NCBI RefSeq assembly: GCF_000092065.1
Contig: NC_009369.1
Span: 1-64,000, forward strand
DNA: 64,000 nt
From: Ostreococcus lucimarinus CCE9901
Taxonomy: Eukaryota > Chlorophyta > Mamiellophyceae > Mamiellales > Bathycoccaceae
Direction: 5' to 3'
Part shown: positions 45,814 to 55,440 of the stretch, piece by piece
Position numbering within the stretch: position 1 is the stretch's first letter
Layout: each line of letters opens with the position of its first letter
Position numbers and translations under genes: made by a program
Notes under the pieces: model-generated
Seen by the model: only the letters and a program-made list of their open reading frames with translations
The model's database searches: none
Told to the model about the DNA's origin: nothing

Positions 45814-47055
45814 TTAGTCGTCTTCGTCAAAGACAGATTCCATCATGAGCTTGAACTCGTTCATGCTCTCGACGCCAGCGATGCTCGGTGTGGAGTTGTC
45901 GCCGCGCATCATGGGCGAAACAATCGGCGGTGCGCGCGGATGCAAGTCGTCACCCGCGACGGCGTTGGACCAGGAATCAATCTGATCGTCTTCGTTCGCG
46001 AGCTCGAGGATGGTCGCCGCGTCTTCCCTGGTGTACTGGTGCGTGAATCGTCTCTCTTCGTCGCCCGAATCGCCATCTTCGACGTCTTCCACGACAACCT
46101 CATCTTCTAATCGCGCAGTGGCGACGACATCCTTGTACAAATTCGTCGGAGCTCGAGTATACTCGATCGGTTTACTCTTCACTTTCTCCTCCAAATCCGC
46201 CACGAGCTTGAGCGTTGTCTCGTGCGTCAAAGACGCGTCGACGGGCAATCCCAAAACCCGCGCCTTTGGTGGCGAAACCGGCGTCGGCGGCGCGCTCGAT
46301 CGCGGTCGTAATGCCTGTTCACGTCCGACGCCCATAAATGCGGCATACGGGTCCCACGGCGCGTCATCTCCGCCCGCGGGTTTCGGCGACGTCATCGCCG
46401 GCTCGAAATTCGCCTTCGCCTCCGGGCTGTCTTCGACGGGCATGGGTGTCAGGCTTAACGCTACGCGCGGTGTCGGCGTCGATACCTCCGCCTCATCACT
46501 TCTCCTCGTCTCTATCGTGTTCAACGGCGGCGAAGGTGCGCGCTCTACGACGCCCGGAAGCGCCGCAGCGCTCGCCGCCTTCGTCGGCGTCTCCACGACG
46601 CTCTGCAACGCCTCGTCCACGACGCGTTCACCCAACAGCTCGCGAAGCTCGTCCTCAAGCGCGCGCAAGCGTTCCAACGCGCTCCCCTTGGACGGTTCCC
46701 ACGGTCGCCACGGTCGCTCACTGTCTCGCGCGTCTCTCTCTCGCGCGTCCCGCTCGGCGTCCCGCTCGGGCGCCGCCCCGCCGTCCTCTGCGCGACCCGA
46801 ACCCGTCGTCTCCCCCTCCAGCTGCGCGAGCACGCGCGGTAAATCACGCATGAGCACTCGCGCTTGCGCGAGATCGATCTCGTCCAGTTCGTCGTCGTCG
46901 AACGCGTCCGACGCGACGTCTGGAATACCGCTCGAACGTCGATTCGCGTCGTCGCCGGCTCCGCGCTCGTCGCGCATGATCTCGAGCGCGCGCGCGCGCA
47001 GGTCGACGTCGACGTCGACGTCCGTCGGCGCGCCGCGCGCGGCGAGGGGCGACAT
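45814..47055 (-). CDS. Unknown acidic protein
   Basis: 413 residues from ATG 47055, not recognised. Low-complexity Asp/Glu/Arg-rich N-terminus, with a helical block around LEDELRELLGERVVDEALQSVVE near residue 135-157. Pro/Ser-rich segments resemble phosphorylation sites (TPTPRVALSLTPMPVEDSPEAK). The C-terminus ends NEFKLMMESVFDEDD. A tail-like motif EDAATILELANEDDQIDSW occurs near 355. No membrane segment, signal or cysteine pattern is visible. It converges with pyruvate kinase 1, 165 bp apart. Confidence 0.65.
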   Translation of the reverse strand: MSPLAARGAPTDVDVDVDLRARALEIMRDERGAGDDANRRSSGIPDVASDAFDDDELDEIDLAQARVLMRDLPRVLAQLEGETTGSGRAEDGGAAPERDAERDARERDARDSERPWRPWEPSKGSALERLRALEDELRELLGERVVDEALQSVVETPTKAASAAALPGVVERAPSPPLNTIETRRSDEAEVSTPTPRVALSLTPMPVEDSPEAKANFEPAMTSPKPAGGDDAPWDPYAAFMGVGREQALRPRSSAPPTPVSPPKARVLGLPVDASLTHETTLKLVADLEEKVKSKPIEYTRAPTNLYKDVVATARLEDEVVVEDVEDGDSGDEERRFTHQYTREDAATILELANEDDQIDSWSNAVAGDDLHPRAPPIVSPMMRGDNSTPSIAGVESMNEFKLMMESVFDEDD

Positions 47056-47257
47056 CGACGCGCGATGGGCGCGAGGCGACGACTGAAGCGGCGGTTCGTT
47101 CGCGCACCAACCAACGTTTATTTATTTCTGCAACGAGCGAGACGCGCGGAACGGGCGGCTGCGGACGCGCACGCGCGAGGCGTCGCGCCGCCGGATGACG
47201 AGGCGAAAGTTGACGACTATCGCGATGTACAACACGGCAGGACGCGCGATGCGTCGG

Positions 47258-48580
47258 CTAAATACCATCTAAATCGTCGAAGATGTCGAATTCTTCCTTT
47301 TCCTCGTCGCGTTCGCGAGGATCGAGTCGACGCTCGCGGACGAAGAACGCGGAGGCGAATCGACCTTTGCGGTAGCGTCGAGCGACGACGCGACGCTCGG
47401 TATCGTCTAACATCGCGCTCGGTGGGCCTTGGTCGTAGCGACCGCACTCGACGACGAGTTGGTCGTCGACGGATTCGACGAGGACCCAAATGTGGTTGGG
47501 AAGGAACACCAACGGCGAGTTCCCGCCGAGGACGTACTCACCGCCCATGGCCCAGCTCGATGGGGACTTGACCGCCCACCACGGAACCACAAGCATGCCC
47601 TCGGGATCACGCGCCGCCGCCTCGATTTCCTCTTTCGCTCGTCGCTCCTCTGCTTCCCTCTCCGCCTCCGCGGCGCGCGCGAGCGCTGGATCGTTTGGTT
47701 TTTGTTCCGCAAGCTTTTGCGCTGGACCGACGTCTATCGGCGAAGACGTCGACGCATCCTCACCACTTGTTTCGCGCTCTTCGGGTACATCTGCTAGCGC
47801 TTCGAGCGCTATGAATGTCACCCCGCTCGTCGCTCGCCATTCGCCGACGCTCACGGCGTCTTCGGTTAAAATATCCCCCGTCGCCGGACTCGCCGCCCGC
47901 GTCTCGCATTCGCTCGCCGTCTCGTGAGTGATTTCGATTCCACACAACTCCCAGTTCCGCCTCTGTCCCGGTGCCGCGCGCACGCGAAGCGAGATCCGCC
48001 GCCGCTCTCTCGGCGCCTCCTCTTCGGCAAACGCAAACGCGAACCCAACCTCCGCGCCCTCGACGCACTCTGGAAGCGTCTTCGGCCCATCGCAATAACA
48101 ACCTTGCACGATGAACATTTTAGCCATCTGTCCGCCCGCGCACACGTCGTGCGATTCCGCGAACGCAACGTCATTCTTCCCGTATTCGCACCCCGCTTCC
48201 GGGTACAACTTCTTCGTCTCCAATCGCAACCCATCGCCATCGCTCGTCTTGCCTCCGCTCGTCACGATTTGCCACTCCATGACGTCCACACCGTACTCCT
48301 TGAACGCATCGGGGACGTAATTACTCGGCAGCGGCACCGCGGCACCCGTGCGCGGATCGAACGTCGCGCTCGCTCCGGCGTATTCGCCCGCGTGCGCGGC
48401 GACGAAGTCATCCCAGACGTCCGAGGGCGGCCAATCGCGATTGGCTTCGAGCGCTCTCGACGCGACGTGCGCGCAATGACGCGCGTGAATTTTGAGTCGC
48501 GCCGAGGTCGACGTCGAGCGCGCGCACGCGCCGTGGCGATGCGTTTTCTGTACGCTCCAAAAAGTACACTGGGACGTCAT
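47258..48580 (-). CDS. DUF3598-like (lipocalin-type) uncharacterised protein
   Basis: 440 residues from ATG 48580. After an N-terminal region that could be a transit peptide, the stretch WDDFVAAHAGEYAGASATFDPRTGAAVPLPSNYVPDAFKEYGVDVMEWQ has the look of the plant/cyanobacterial DUF3598 lipocalin-like proteins. A beta-rich region follows (GCYCDGPKTLPECVEGAEVGFAFAF, RNWELCGIEITHETASECETR). A charged helix EREAEERRAKEEIEAA precedes a second conserved block, GMLVVPWWAVKSPSSWAMGGEYVLGGNSPLVFLPNHIWV, and CGRYDQGPPS. Related plant proteins are plastid-located with unknown role; a link to pigment or lipid binding is inference. The upstream divergent gene is the glycosyltransferase at 48812. Confidence 0.6.
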   Translation of the reverse strand: MTSQCTFWSVQKTHRHGACARSTSTSARLKIHARHCAHVASRALEANRDWPPSDVWDDFVAAHAGEYAGASATFDPRTGAAVPLPSNYVPDAFKEYGVDVMEWQIVTSGGKTSDGDGLRLETKKLYPEAGCEYGKNDVAFAESHDVCAGGQMAKMFIVQGCYCDGPKTLPECVEGAEVGFAFAFAEEEAPRERRRISLRVRAAPGQRRNWELCGIEITHETASECETRAASPATGDILTEDAVSVGEWRATSGVTFIALEALADVPEERETSGEDASTSSPIDVGPAQKLAEQKPNDPALARAAEAEREAEERRAKEEIEAAARDPEGMLVVPWWAVKSPSSWAMGGEYVLGGNSPLVFLPNHIWVLVESVDDQLVVECGRYDQGPPSAMLDDTERRVVARRYRKGRFASAFFVRERRLDPRERDEEKEEFDIFDDLDGI

Positions 48581-48811
48581 TGCGCGCCTCTCGCGTCGTC
48601 GATGCGACGCAAAAGACGCCGAAAGCGCGCGTGTCGAATGACACACCGCGCGTTCCGTCAACAAAACTCGCTTGCGTCGTAAACGTCGCGTTTTCGCGTC
48701 GACGCGGGGTGAAATGGCGAACACATTGGGACAGCAGGTTGTTAACATTTGGCGAGTCAAAACTTGTGACGGTCGAACTCGTCGCACATCGAGGCGGGCG
48801 ACGACGCGAGA

Positions 48812-50116
48812 ATGCGCGCGCGGCGTAAACGGTTCCAAGTAATTGTCAGCGCGTGTTACGGCTCGCGCGGGGACGTGATGCCGTGTTTGACGATCGCCGC
48901 CGCGTTGGCGCGGCGGCTCGAAGGCCAAGCAACGGTGGTCGCCATGGCGAATCCAGTGTTTGAGAATGCCGTCGCGGCGAACGTGCGGTTCATCGGTGTG
49001 GGGAGTCGAGATGAATACGAGTGCGTGCAACGCGACCACGCTTCTAGGCGAGACGCGCGCGTGGTGGTGCGGTATTGGTTGGATCATTTGGAGACGCACG
49101 CGGAGCGTATTCTTGAGGCGCGCGCAGACGCTGGAAGGACGATTGTGTTGGCTCACACGCTCGATTTGGCGGTGCGGTGCGTGGACGAGCGCGCTAACGA
49201 CGAATGTTTAACGTGTTACTCCCTGGTGCTCTCGCCCGCGCTGTTGAGAACGCCAAATCAAACGATTCCGCCGTTCGCGGGTGAGCGCCTTCGGTGTTTC
49301 GGGCGATCGCGTTGGGCGATGCGCGCAGCGGATTGCCTAGTCGATATCGCGTTCGCACCGCAGCTCAACGCGTTTCGCGCTTCGCTCGGGTCGACAAAAC
49401 CAGTCAAAAGAGTGTTTGACGAGTGGTTTTTATGTAAAGCCGGCGTGTTCGCGATGTATCCCGAATATTTCGAGCGAGCCGCAGACGCCGGCTCGAGAAA
49501 AGTATTCCAAATAGACTTTCCCCAAGAAGGCGGCGACGTGAACGTGACTGGCTTGAATGCGATTCGCGTCGCTCGAGAGTTCATCGATCGCGATGACGCG
49601 CCGACCGTCGTTTTCGTATCAGCCAGTGGAAATCCACCCTTTGCGTCGCAATTTTTCGCCACCGCCGTGAAGGCGATGCGACGGCTGGCGGGCGCGAAAG
49701 CCATCTTGCTGACGCGTCATCGCGATCGGATCGGCGAGTTACCCGAAAACGCGATCCACATCGACTTTCTCCCTTTGCACCTCTGTCGCGACGCTGGCTT
49801 GAAAATCGCTGCGCTCGTTCATCACGGGACCATCGGGTGCTCGGCGACGGCGTTGCGAAGCGCATGGCCGCAAGTCGTCGTTCCAGCGGCGTTCGACCAG
49901 CCGTACAACGCCGCGCTCCTCGAAGCGATGGGTGCGGCGCAAATTATCCACATGACACGTCTCACGCGCACGCGGCTTGTGAAAGCGCTTAAAATTGTGT
50001 TCAAGGAAGAGGCCCGCGCGCCGGAAACCGCGCCGCGACGTCGAGCGAACGACGCGTCGTCACCTCAAGCGCGCGTCGCGGAAATCATCGCTAAGGAATT
50101 ATTGCAATACGGCTAA
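48812..50116 (+). CDS. Sterol/lipid UDP-glycosyltransferase-like (GT1/GT28 fold)
   Basis: 434 residues. The N-terminal domain starts FQVIVSACYGSRGDVMPCLTIAAALARRLEGQATVVAMANPVFE, the usual GSRGDV motif that binds the acceptor in sterol 3-beta-glucosyltransferases. The C-terminal donor domain holds VVFVSASGNPPF, HIDFLPLHL and the nucleotide-binding block ALVHHGTIGCSATALRSAWPQVVVPAAFDQPYNAALLEAMGAAQ. That block replaces the usual HHGG-GTT of plant sterol enzymes with HHGTIGCSA. No membrane or PH/GRAM domain is attached. Bacterial-like shape suggests horizontal acquisition is possible but unproven. It ends 8 bp from the stop of SLX1, tail to tail. Confidence 0.82.
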   Translation: MRARRKRFQVIVSACYGSRGDVMPCLTIAAALARRLEGQATVVAMANPVFENAVAANVRFIGVGSRDEYECVQRDHASRRDARVVVRYWLDHLETHAERILEARADAGRTIVLAHTLDLAVRCVDERANDECLTCYSLVLSPALLRTPNQTIPPFAGERLRCFGRSRWAMRAADCLVDIAFAPQLNAFRASLGSTKPVKRVFDEWFLCKAGVFAMYPEYFERAADAGSRKVFQIDFPQEGGDVNVTGLNAIRVAREFIDRDDAPTVVFVSASGNPPFASQFFATAVKAMRRLAGAKAILLTRHRDRIGELPENAIHIDFLPLHLCRDAGLKIAALVHHGTIGCSATALRSAWPQVVVPAAFDQPYNAALLEAMGAAQIIHMTRLTRTRLVKALKIVFKEEARAPETAPRRRANDASSPQARVAEIIAKELLQYG

Positions 50117-50124
50117 ATATACAT

Positions 50125-51237
50125 CTACTCTACGATCACGTCGCTGTCGCTGTCGTGCATATCGTCGTCGCTATCATCGCTCACGTCGCTCACGTCCCTG
50201 GCCCACGATTGCACTCTCGCGCGTTCGACTTCTCTTCTCTCCGCCGACCGCAAGCGTCGGATCTTTTCAGTCGACGTCACGACTTCGCCGTCTCGCTCGC
50301 AATCACGCGAGGCGTGGACTCGAGGCGTCGTCGTTTCCGTCGCGGGTTCTCTCGCCGCGCCGGCGCCGATCGCCGCGCCCCAGGTGAGACGTTTTCCGCA
50401 CCGCGCGCACGGCCCGTGGTCCGGGATCAATCGACTCGACCACGACAACGCCTCGTCCCCGGCGCGATCGAAAAAATGACGCGCCAAGCACACCGGATGA
50501 AAACGCGCGCCGCACGTCGCGCACCCGACGGCGCGATCGCTTCGAATCGCCTTCCCGCACGCGTCCACGCCGCACTTCAGCGCTTCCCCGCCCGGCCGAG
50601 ACGCCGACGCCGACGCGCTCGGCGTCCCACTCACACCGACGTCCATCACCCGCGCTCGCATCGCATCATCCATCTCCTCATCCATCTCCTCCTCCTCCGC
50701 GTTCGCGCTCGCCGCGACGATCGCATCCATCTCCCGCGTCGTCGTTCGTCTCCGCTCCACGTGCGCCGGAATCGCGTCCGCGTACTTTTCAATCAGCCTC
50801 TCCCCGACCTCGCTCATGCAGTGCACCGTCAGCGGCATGTGTTTCCACGGCGCCGTGTTCAACATCCCACACATCACCATCGCCTTCTTCCCCGGCGCGC
50901 TCGTTTTATCGCTCACTCCGCGCTCCCTCGCCAACGTTCGCGTCGCTCGACAGCTCGCCGGTCGCTGCCACGCCCACTCAAACTGCAGCGCCTGCACCTT
51001 GTCGCTGAATCCCGAGACGACGAGCACCATGTCGCACGGTCGCAGTCGCATCGTGTACTTGGCCCCGTTCGCGATCGCGCCGTTGTGCTGCGCGAGTCGT
51101 CGCGGCGGGTTCGTCGTGAATCCGACGTACGACTTTCCCTTCTTGCTCGGATCGAGGCTCACGACGAGGTAACACGCGTAGAGCGCGCGCGCGGGCGCGC
51201 GGCGCGTCGGCGCGTCGCGCGTCGGGGGCGCGCGCAT
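50125..51237 (-). CDS. SLX1: SLX1 structure-specific endonuclease
   Basis: 370 residues. The N-terminal GIY-YIG nuclease domain: ALYACYLVVSLDPSKKGKSYVGFTTNPPRRLAQHNGAIANGAKYTMRLRPCDMVLVV. The YxV and GFT...RRLxxHN motifs supply the catalytic Tyr, Arg and Asn. The C-terminal zinc-binding region (C-x4-C, CATCGARFHPVCLARHF, CARCGKRL) is the SLX1 RING/PHD-like finger that contacts SLX4. The tail is acidic. The complex resolves Holliday junctions and branched DNA. The finger and nuclease are on the same chain, as in fungi and animals. Confidence 0.92.
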   Translation of the reverse strand: MRAPPTRDAPTRRAPARALYACYLVVSLDPSKKGKSYVGFTTNPPRRLAQHNGAIANGAKYTMRLRPCDMVLVVSGFSDKVQALQFEWAWQRPASCRATRTLARERGVSDKTSAPGKKAMVMCGMLNTAPWKHMPLTVHCMSEVGERLIEKYADAIPAHVERRRTTTREMDAIVAASANAEEEEMDEEMDDAMRARVMDVGVSGTPSASASASRPGGEALKCGVDACGKAIRSDRAVGCATCGARFHPVCLARHFFDRAGDEALSWSSRLIPDHGPCARCGKRLTWGAAIGAGAAREPATETTTPRVHASRDCERDGEVVTSTEKIRRLRSAERREVERARVQSWARDVSDVSDDSDDDMHDSDSDVIVE

Positions 51238-51526
51238 CGCGCGGCGCGCGCGACGGCGACGGCGACGCGCGATCGATTGTGACGGTTGGTGTCTGCGGTT
51301 CTTTTTTTCGCCGTGTGTAGTGGATTAATGATGGTATCCAGAATATAGGCCGTTTCGAGGAGTGTGTGCGGAAGGACACCGGACGCTCTTAATTTTTTAA
51401 GAGGTCGGCGTTGTTCACTTAAGCCTACTGCGTCGCGTTCGTCGCCTCGCGAAGGATGAATGATGAATGATGAATGTGGCGTTACAAGGCGCGGCGATGG
51501 CGAATAAAGGTGACGGCGGCGCGCTG

Positions 51527-54500
51527 CTACGCGATGGCGTCGTCGTCGTCGCGCGCGTTCAAGGCTTGCGCGATGAGACGCGCGTTTTCGGCGTTGTGAA
51601 TGGCGAGCGAACCGGTCGCCGGCGCGGCGCTCGGCGGGCGGCCGACGAATCGAACGCGTCTGTTTTCTTCGTCGACAGACGCGCGGACGCGGGTGGCGCG
51701 CTCGGTTGTGGCGATGCGCGGAGCGACGAAAGACCAGTAACCCATGTTTTTCGGCTCCTCTTGCGCCCAGACGAGATGGGCGTTGGGATAGCGCTGTAAT
51801 CGACGCGCCAGGGCGTCGTGAGGAAACGGGAACAGCTGCTCCAATCGAATGATGGCGACGTCGTCGATCTTCTTCGCCGCGCGTTGCCTGGCGAGCGAGT
51901 AATAAATCTTGCCCGTGCACAAAATCACGCGTTTGATCTCGCCGTTCGGTTTGAGCGGAATGTTTTCGTGACGCGTGACGTCGTCTCCCGCGTCGCCGTC
52001 GGCGATGACGCGCCGGAACGAAGACTTCGGCGCAAAGTCCATGAGCTTGGACGCGCAGTGCTTGTGATGCAGAAGCGTTTTGGGCGTGAGCACGACAAGT
52101 GGTTTTGAGTGCGGAGAGCTTATTTGCCGCCGAAGCGCGTGGAAGTATTGCGCCGGCGTCGATGGCTGCACCATCACGAAGTTGGCCTGCGCCATGACAG
52201 AGGCTCGCGCGCGGCGGCGCATGTAACGAATCCAGTCTCGCCTGTGCACCTTGCCGCTCGACCCGAAATACGCTTCGACGTCGTCCCACATCCCACTCTC
52301 TGCGGCATCAGCGCCGTTCGCATCTTGGCCTTGGCCGAACGTGTCCATCTTAGATTTACTCTCGGCGTCGTTTCGCGTCAAGATGGAGCGAATGTTTTCC
52401 AATTCCACGAAATCATTCTTGTCCGGCCCGAGCGCGTCGAATGTGCGTTGGGCGAACGCGAGATCGGCCGCGGCGTTCCCAGGGAGCGAGTCGCAGTCGT
52501 CGTTCGCCGCCGCGAGCCAACGTTCGGGGCGTGCTGTGGAGTGATCCGGGCCTTGACCCTCATACCCGTGCGGTAAGAGTAAAACGATGTCGCTTCGCTG
52601 ACCCCAACGTTCTTCGCCCGAGCAAATATATTGGTCGATGATGACCTGCGCGTTGTTTGCGAAGTCGCCAAACTGTGCTTCCCAAAGCACGAGCGCTTCT
52701 TTACCCATCTCGGATGCGAAACCGTACTCGAATCCCAACACCGCGTGTTCGCTCAGTGGGGAATTCGCAGCGGTGAATTTGTCTTGCGGACCCATGTTCA
52801 TATTGTCCAGCGGCACGTGTTCATGCGACGTGCGATTGCAATACACCGCGGCGTGACGTTGATTGAAGGTTCCTCGAACGCAATCTTGCCCACTCAGTCG
52901 AACGTGCGCGTGGGAGCCGATCGGGGGATCTTCGCCTTCGCCCGTCCACCACGGGACGTGATTTTCCCATCGCTTTTCGCATGGGTGCATGAGAAGCGAC
53001 GCAAAAGCGAGCGCTTCGGCGGTCGCCCAATCGATTTGCCCTGCACCTACCTGGACATCGGGCTCCATGGCGCGTCGACGCGCTTCGAACATCGCCTTGA
53101 CGTGTGGATGAAGCATAAAATCAGTGTCCTCGGGAGGCGTAGTGATGGAGTGGCAAATCTTCTGCAGCGCATCAATCGGCATCCCGGTGCCCGCCGCCGT
53201 CACGCGAGCTTCGCGACCGGATACGCCTGTAGAGACCGCTCGCGTCGACGCGAGCCACGATTCGGTAGTTCGAATGAAGTCTTGGTGCGTGGCACCTTCC
53301 GCGGCGAACTCCTTCTCCATCCCTCGACGCAAGTCGTCGAGCTCATCCTTGCTCAGGATGCCCTCCGCCACGCACGCGTTGGCGTAATTCTCCGCCACTC
53401 TCGGGGTGGCTTCAATTCTTCGAGACATGAGCGGAAGTGTGATGGATGGATCATCGAGCTCGTTGTGACCGAATCGACGGTAGCACACGTAGTTGACGAC
53501 GACGTCGGATTGAAATTCAGCTCGATAGTCCGCAGCCAAGCGCATGGCGGAGACGACGGCGTCAGGGTCGTCGCCGTTGACGTGAATGATCGGCGCGCCG
53601 TAGGCTTTCGCGACGTCACTCGGGTGTGGACTCGAGCGCGCGCGTCGAGGCACAGTGGTGAAACCGATCTGGTTGTTCACCACCACGTGCACCGTGCCCC
53701 CGGTGGTGTAATCGGGCAAGTCTTGCAACTGCATCACCTCGCCGTTTTGTCCGAGCCCACAAAATGACGCGTCGCCGTGCAACAGCAAGGGCAGAACGTG
53801 CGCCCGCGCGCTCGCACCTTCGGTTTGTGAATCACGCTTGAACTGTTTCGCGCGAACCACGCCGCTGACGACGGCGTTGACCATTTCCAAATGACTCGGA
53901 TTCGGCACCAGAGTCAGCGCCACTTGCTTTGCTCCTCGCTCGACGTCGACGTCCACAACGGCTCGCGCGCCGAGATGGTATCGAACGTCTCCGACTAGAA
54001 ATGATGACCTATCGTCTACGATTTCCGCGCATATCGCTCCCAAGGGTTTGCCGAACACGTTGTGTAACACGTTCAAACGCCCCCGATGCGCCATGCCTAG
54101 AACGACGCACCCCACGTCTCGCTCCGCGGAACGCTCGACGAACGCTTGTAAACCCGGCACCAAGCTCTCCGCGCCCTCCAACCCGAATCGCTTCGCCGAA
54201 GGGAACTTTTCCGCGAGAAACACCTCCAATCGATCCGCCGTCAACAACCGCTCGAGCGTTCGTCTTCGCTCCGTCGCCGAAGCTTCTCGAGGGCCGCACT
54301 CGACTTGTTCCCTCAACCATCGCTTTCTCTCCTTGCTCGTCAAATGATTACACTCCACGCTCATCGTGCCGCAATACACATCTCTCAACCTTTCGAATAA
54401 CTCATCGACGCGCCACGCCGTCTTCGCGCGCGCGCCGCTCGGATCCAGCGTCGCCGCGTCCTCGCCCAGATGAAACCTCTTCTCCGGCGCGCGACGCGCG

Positions 54501-54943
54501 CTCTCGCTCAGCCCCAAATACTCCCCCAAGCTCACCTTCGTCTTGCAGTCCTCCTTATAAAAGTGATCCGGGTACCCTTGCAACAGCGCGTGAATGTCTC
54601 GCGCGTCTTTCGGCGTCGTGGCCTCCATCGTCTCGTACCCTCGCACGATCGGCCCGAGCGAGCGCCCCAGCGGGTCCAACGCCGCCGTCAGGTGTCCCCG
54701 CGCTCGCACCGCCCGCGTGAGCTCCGTCAGCGCCAGCGCGTCCGTGACGTCGTCGAACCGATCGCCGTCGTCGTTCGCGCCCGTCGACGCCGTCGTCGAC
54801 GCCGTCGTGGACGACGCGCGACGCGCAATCACCGTCAACGTCGGCGGATTACCGTTACCGCGCGCACCCCTCGCGCCGGCGTCCGCGGCGCGCGCGCGGT
54901 CGAGCGCGCGCGCGAGCGCGCTCGTGGCTCTTCGCGTCGACAT
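51527..54943 (-). CDS. OGDH: 2-oxoglutarate dehydrogenase E1 subunit, with an extra insertion
   Basis: This decarboxylates 2-oxoglutarate in the TCA cycle with thiamine diphosphate. 1,138 residues from ATG 54943. Arg/Ala-rich mitochondrial presequence, then ALTELTRAVRARGHLTAALDPLG. GMAHRGRLNVLHNVFGKP and LLLHGDASFCGLGQNGEVMQL follow. The thiamine-diphosphate block includes VHVNGDDPDAV. The transketolase-like half contains MHPCEKRWENHVPWW, EYGFASEMGKEALVLWEAQFGDFANNAQVIID and DHSTARPERW. After that block it carries about 75 extra residues (around 822-918) with two helix-loop-helix stretches, then resumes at VQPSTPAQYFHALRRQ. The start is 88 bp from a divergent small gene. Confidence 0.95.
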   Translation of the reverse strand: MSTRRATSALARALDRARAADAGARGARGNGNPPTLTVIARRASSTTASTTASTGANDDGDRFDDVTDALALTELTRAVRARGHLTAALDPLGRSLGPIVRGYETMEATTPKDARDIHALLQGYPDHFYKEDCKTKVSLGEYLGLSESARRAPEKRFHLGEDAATLDPSGARAKTAWRVDELFERLRDVYCGTMSVECNHLTSKERKRWLREQVECGPREASATERRRTLERLLTADRLEVFLAEKFPSAKRFGLEGAESLVPGLQAFVERSAERDVGCVVLGMAHRGRLNVLHNVFGKPLGAICAEIVDDRSSFLVGDVRYHLGARAVVDVDVERGAKQVALTLVPNPSHLEMVNAVVSGVVRAKQFKRDSQTEGASARAHVLPLLLHGDASFCGLGQNGEVMQLQDLPDYTTGGTVHVVVNNQIGFTTVPRRARSSPHPSDVAKAYGAPIIHVNGDDPDAVVSAMRLAADYRAEFQSDVVVNYVCYRRFGHNELDDPSITLPLMSRRIEATPRVAENYANACVAEGILSKDELDDLRRGMEKEFAAEGATHQDFIRTTESWLASTRAVSTGVSGREARVTAAGTGMPIDALQKICHSITTPPEDTDFMLHPHVKAMFEARRRAMEPDVQVGAGQIDWATAEALAFASLLMHPCEKRWENHVPWWTGEGEDPPIGSHAHVRLSGQDCVRGTFNQRHAAVYCNRTSHEHVPLDNMNMGPQDKFTAANSPLSEHAVLGFEYGFASEMGKEALVLWEAQFGDFANNAQVIIDQYICSGEERWGQRSDIVLLLPHGYEGQGPDHSTARPERWLAAANDDCDSLPGNAAADLAFAQRTFDALGPDKNDFVELENIRSILTRNDAESKSKMDTFGQGQDANGADAAESGMWDDVEAYFGSSGKVHRRDWIRYMRRRARASVMAQANFVMVQPSTPAQYFHALRRQISSPHSKPLVVLTPKTLLHHKHCASKLMDFAPKSSFRRVIADGDAGDDVTRHENIPLKPNGEIKRVILCTGKIYYSLARQRAAKKIDDVAIIRLEQLFPFPHDALARRLQRYPNAHLVWAQEEPKNMGYWSFVAPRIATTERATRVRASVDEENRRVRFVGRPPSAAPATGSLAIHNAENARLIAQALNARDDDDAIA

Positions 54944-55031
54944 GCGCGCGGCGCTCGCGGCGACGAGGACGCGAGCGACGCGTCGTCGTGTGCGGATGCG
55001 ATTCGTTCGTGAATCCTCAGTCGACGACGCG

Positions 55032-55382
55032 ATGTCGGACGCGCGACCGCCGCGCGCGCCGCGCGAGGACGCGCGCGCGGCGACGCCGGAGCACGTCGTC
55101 GTCGACGGCGCGCAGTGCGAGGCCGTGATCGCGCGATTGGCGCACGAACCGTCGCTGGGACACGCGTACGTGGTGTCGCACGCGAAATCCCGCGCGGCGT
55201 TCTTCGCGCGCGAGGCGCGCGCGATGGACGCGCACGCGTCGGGGACGTGCGCGAGGATGGCGAGCGACGCGACGAGCGCGATGGAGACGATCGGGGCGGT
55301 GGCGAGGGTGGATTTTGATGGGGTGATGGAGAAGATGGATCGGTGCGCGGCGGCGTTGGAGGCGTTGGCGAAGCCGTCGTAG
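55032..55382 (+). CDS. Unknown 116-residue protein
   Basis: Not recognised. MSDARPPRAPREDAR begins the frame at 55032. Ala/Arg-rich N-terminus, then a helical, likely coiled-coil region: VDGAQCEAVIARLAHEPSLGHAYVVSHAKSRAAFFAREARAMDAHASGTCARMASDATSAMETIG. It ends EALAKPS. No signal peptide or membrane helix. Helical small proteins of this size include BLOC/BORC-type subunits, but no diagnostic motif supports that. Divergent from OGDH (88 bp) and convergent with the ankyrin-like gene (58 bp). Confidence 0.55.
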   Translation: MSDARPPRAPREDARAATPEHVVVDGAQCEAVIARLAHEPSLGHAYVVSHAKSRAAFFAREARAMDAHASGTCARMASDATSAMETIGAVARVDFDGVMEKMDRCAAALEALAKPS

Positions 55383-55440
55383 ATAGATTCGTTGCGTAGC
55401 GTAGCGTAGCGTAGATTATCGTTGATTTCGTCATTGTCTT

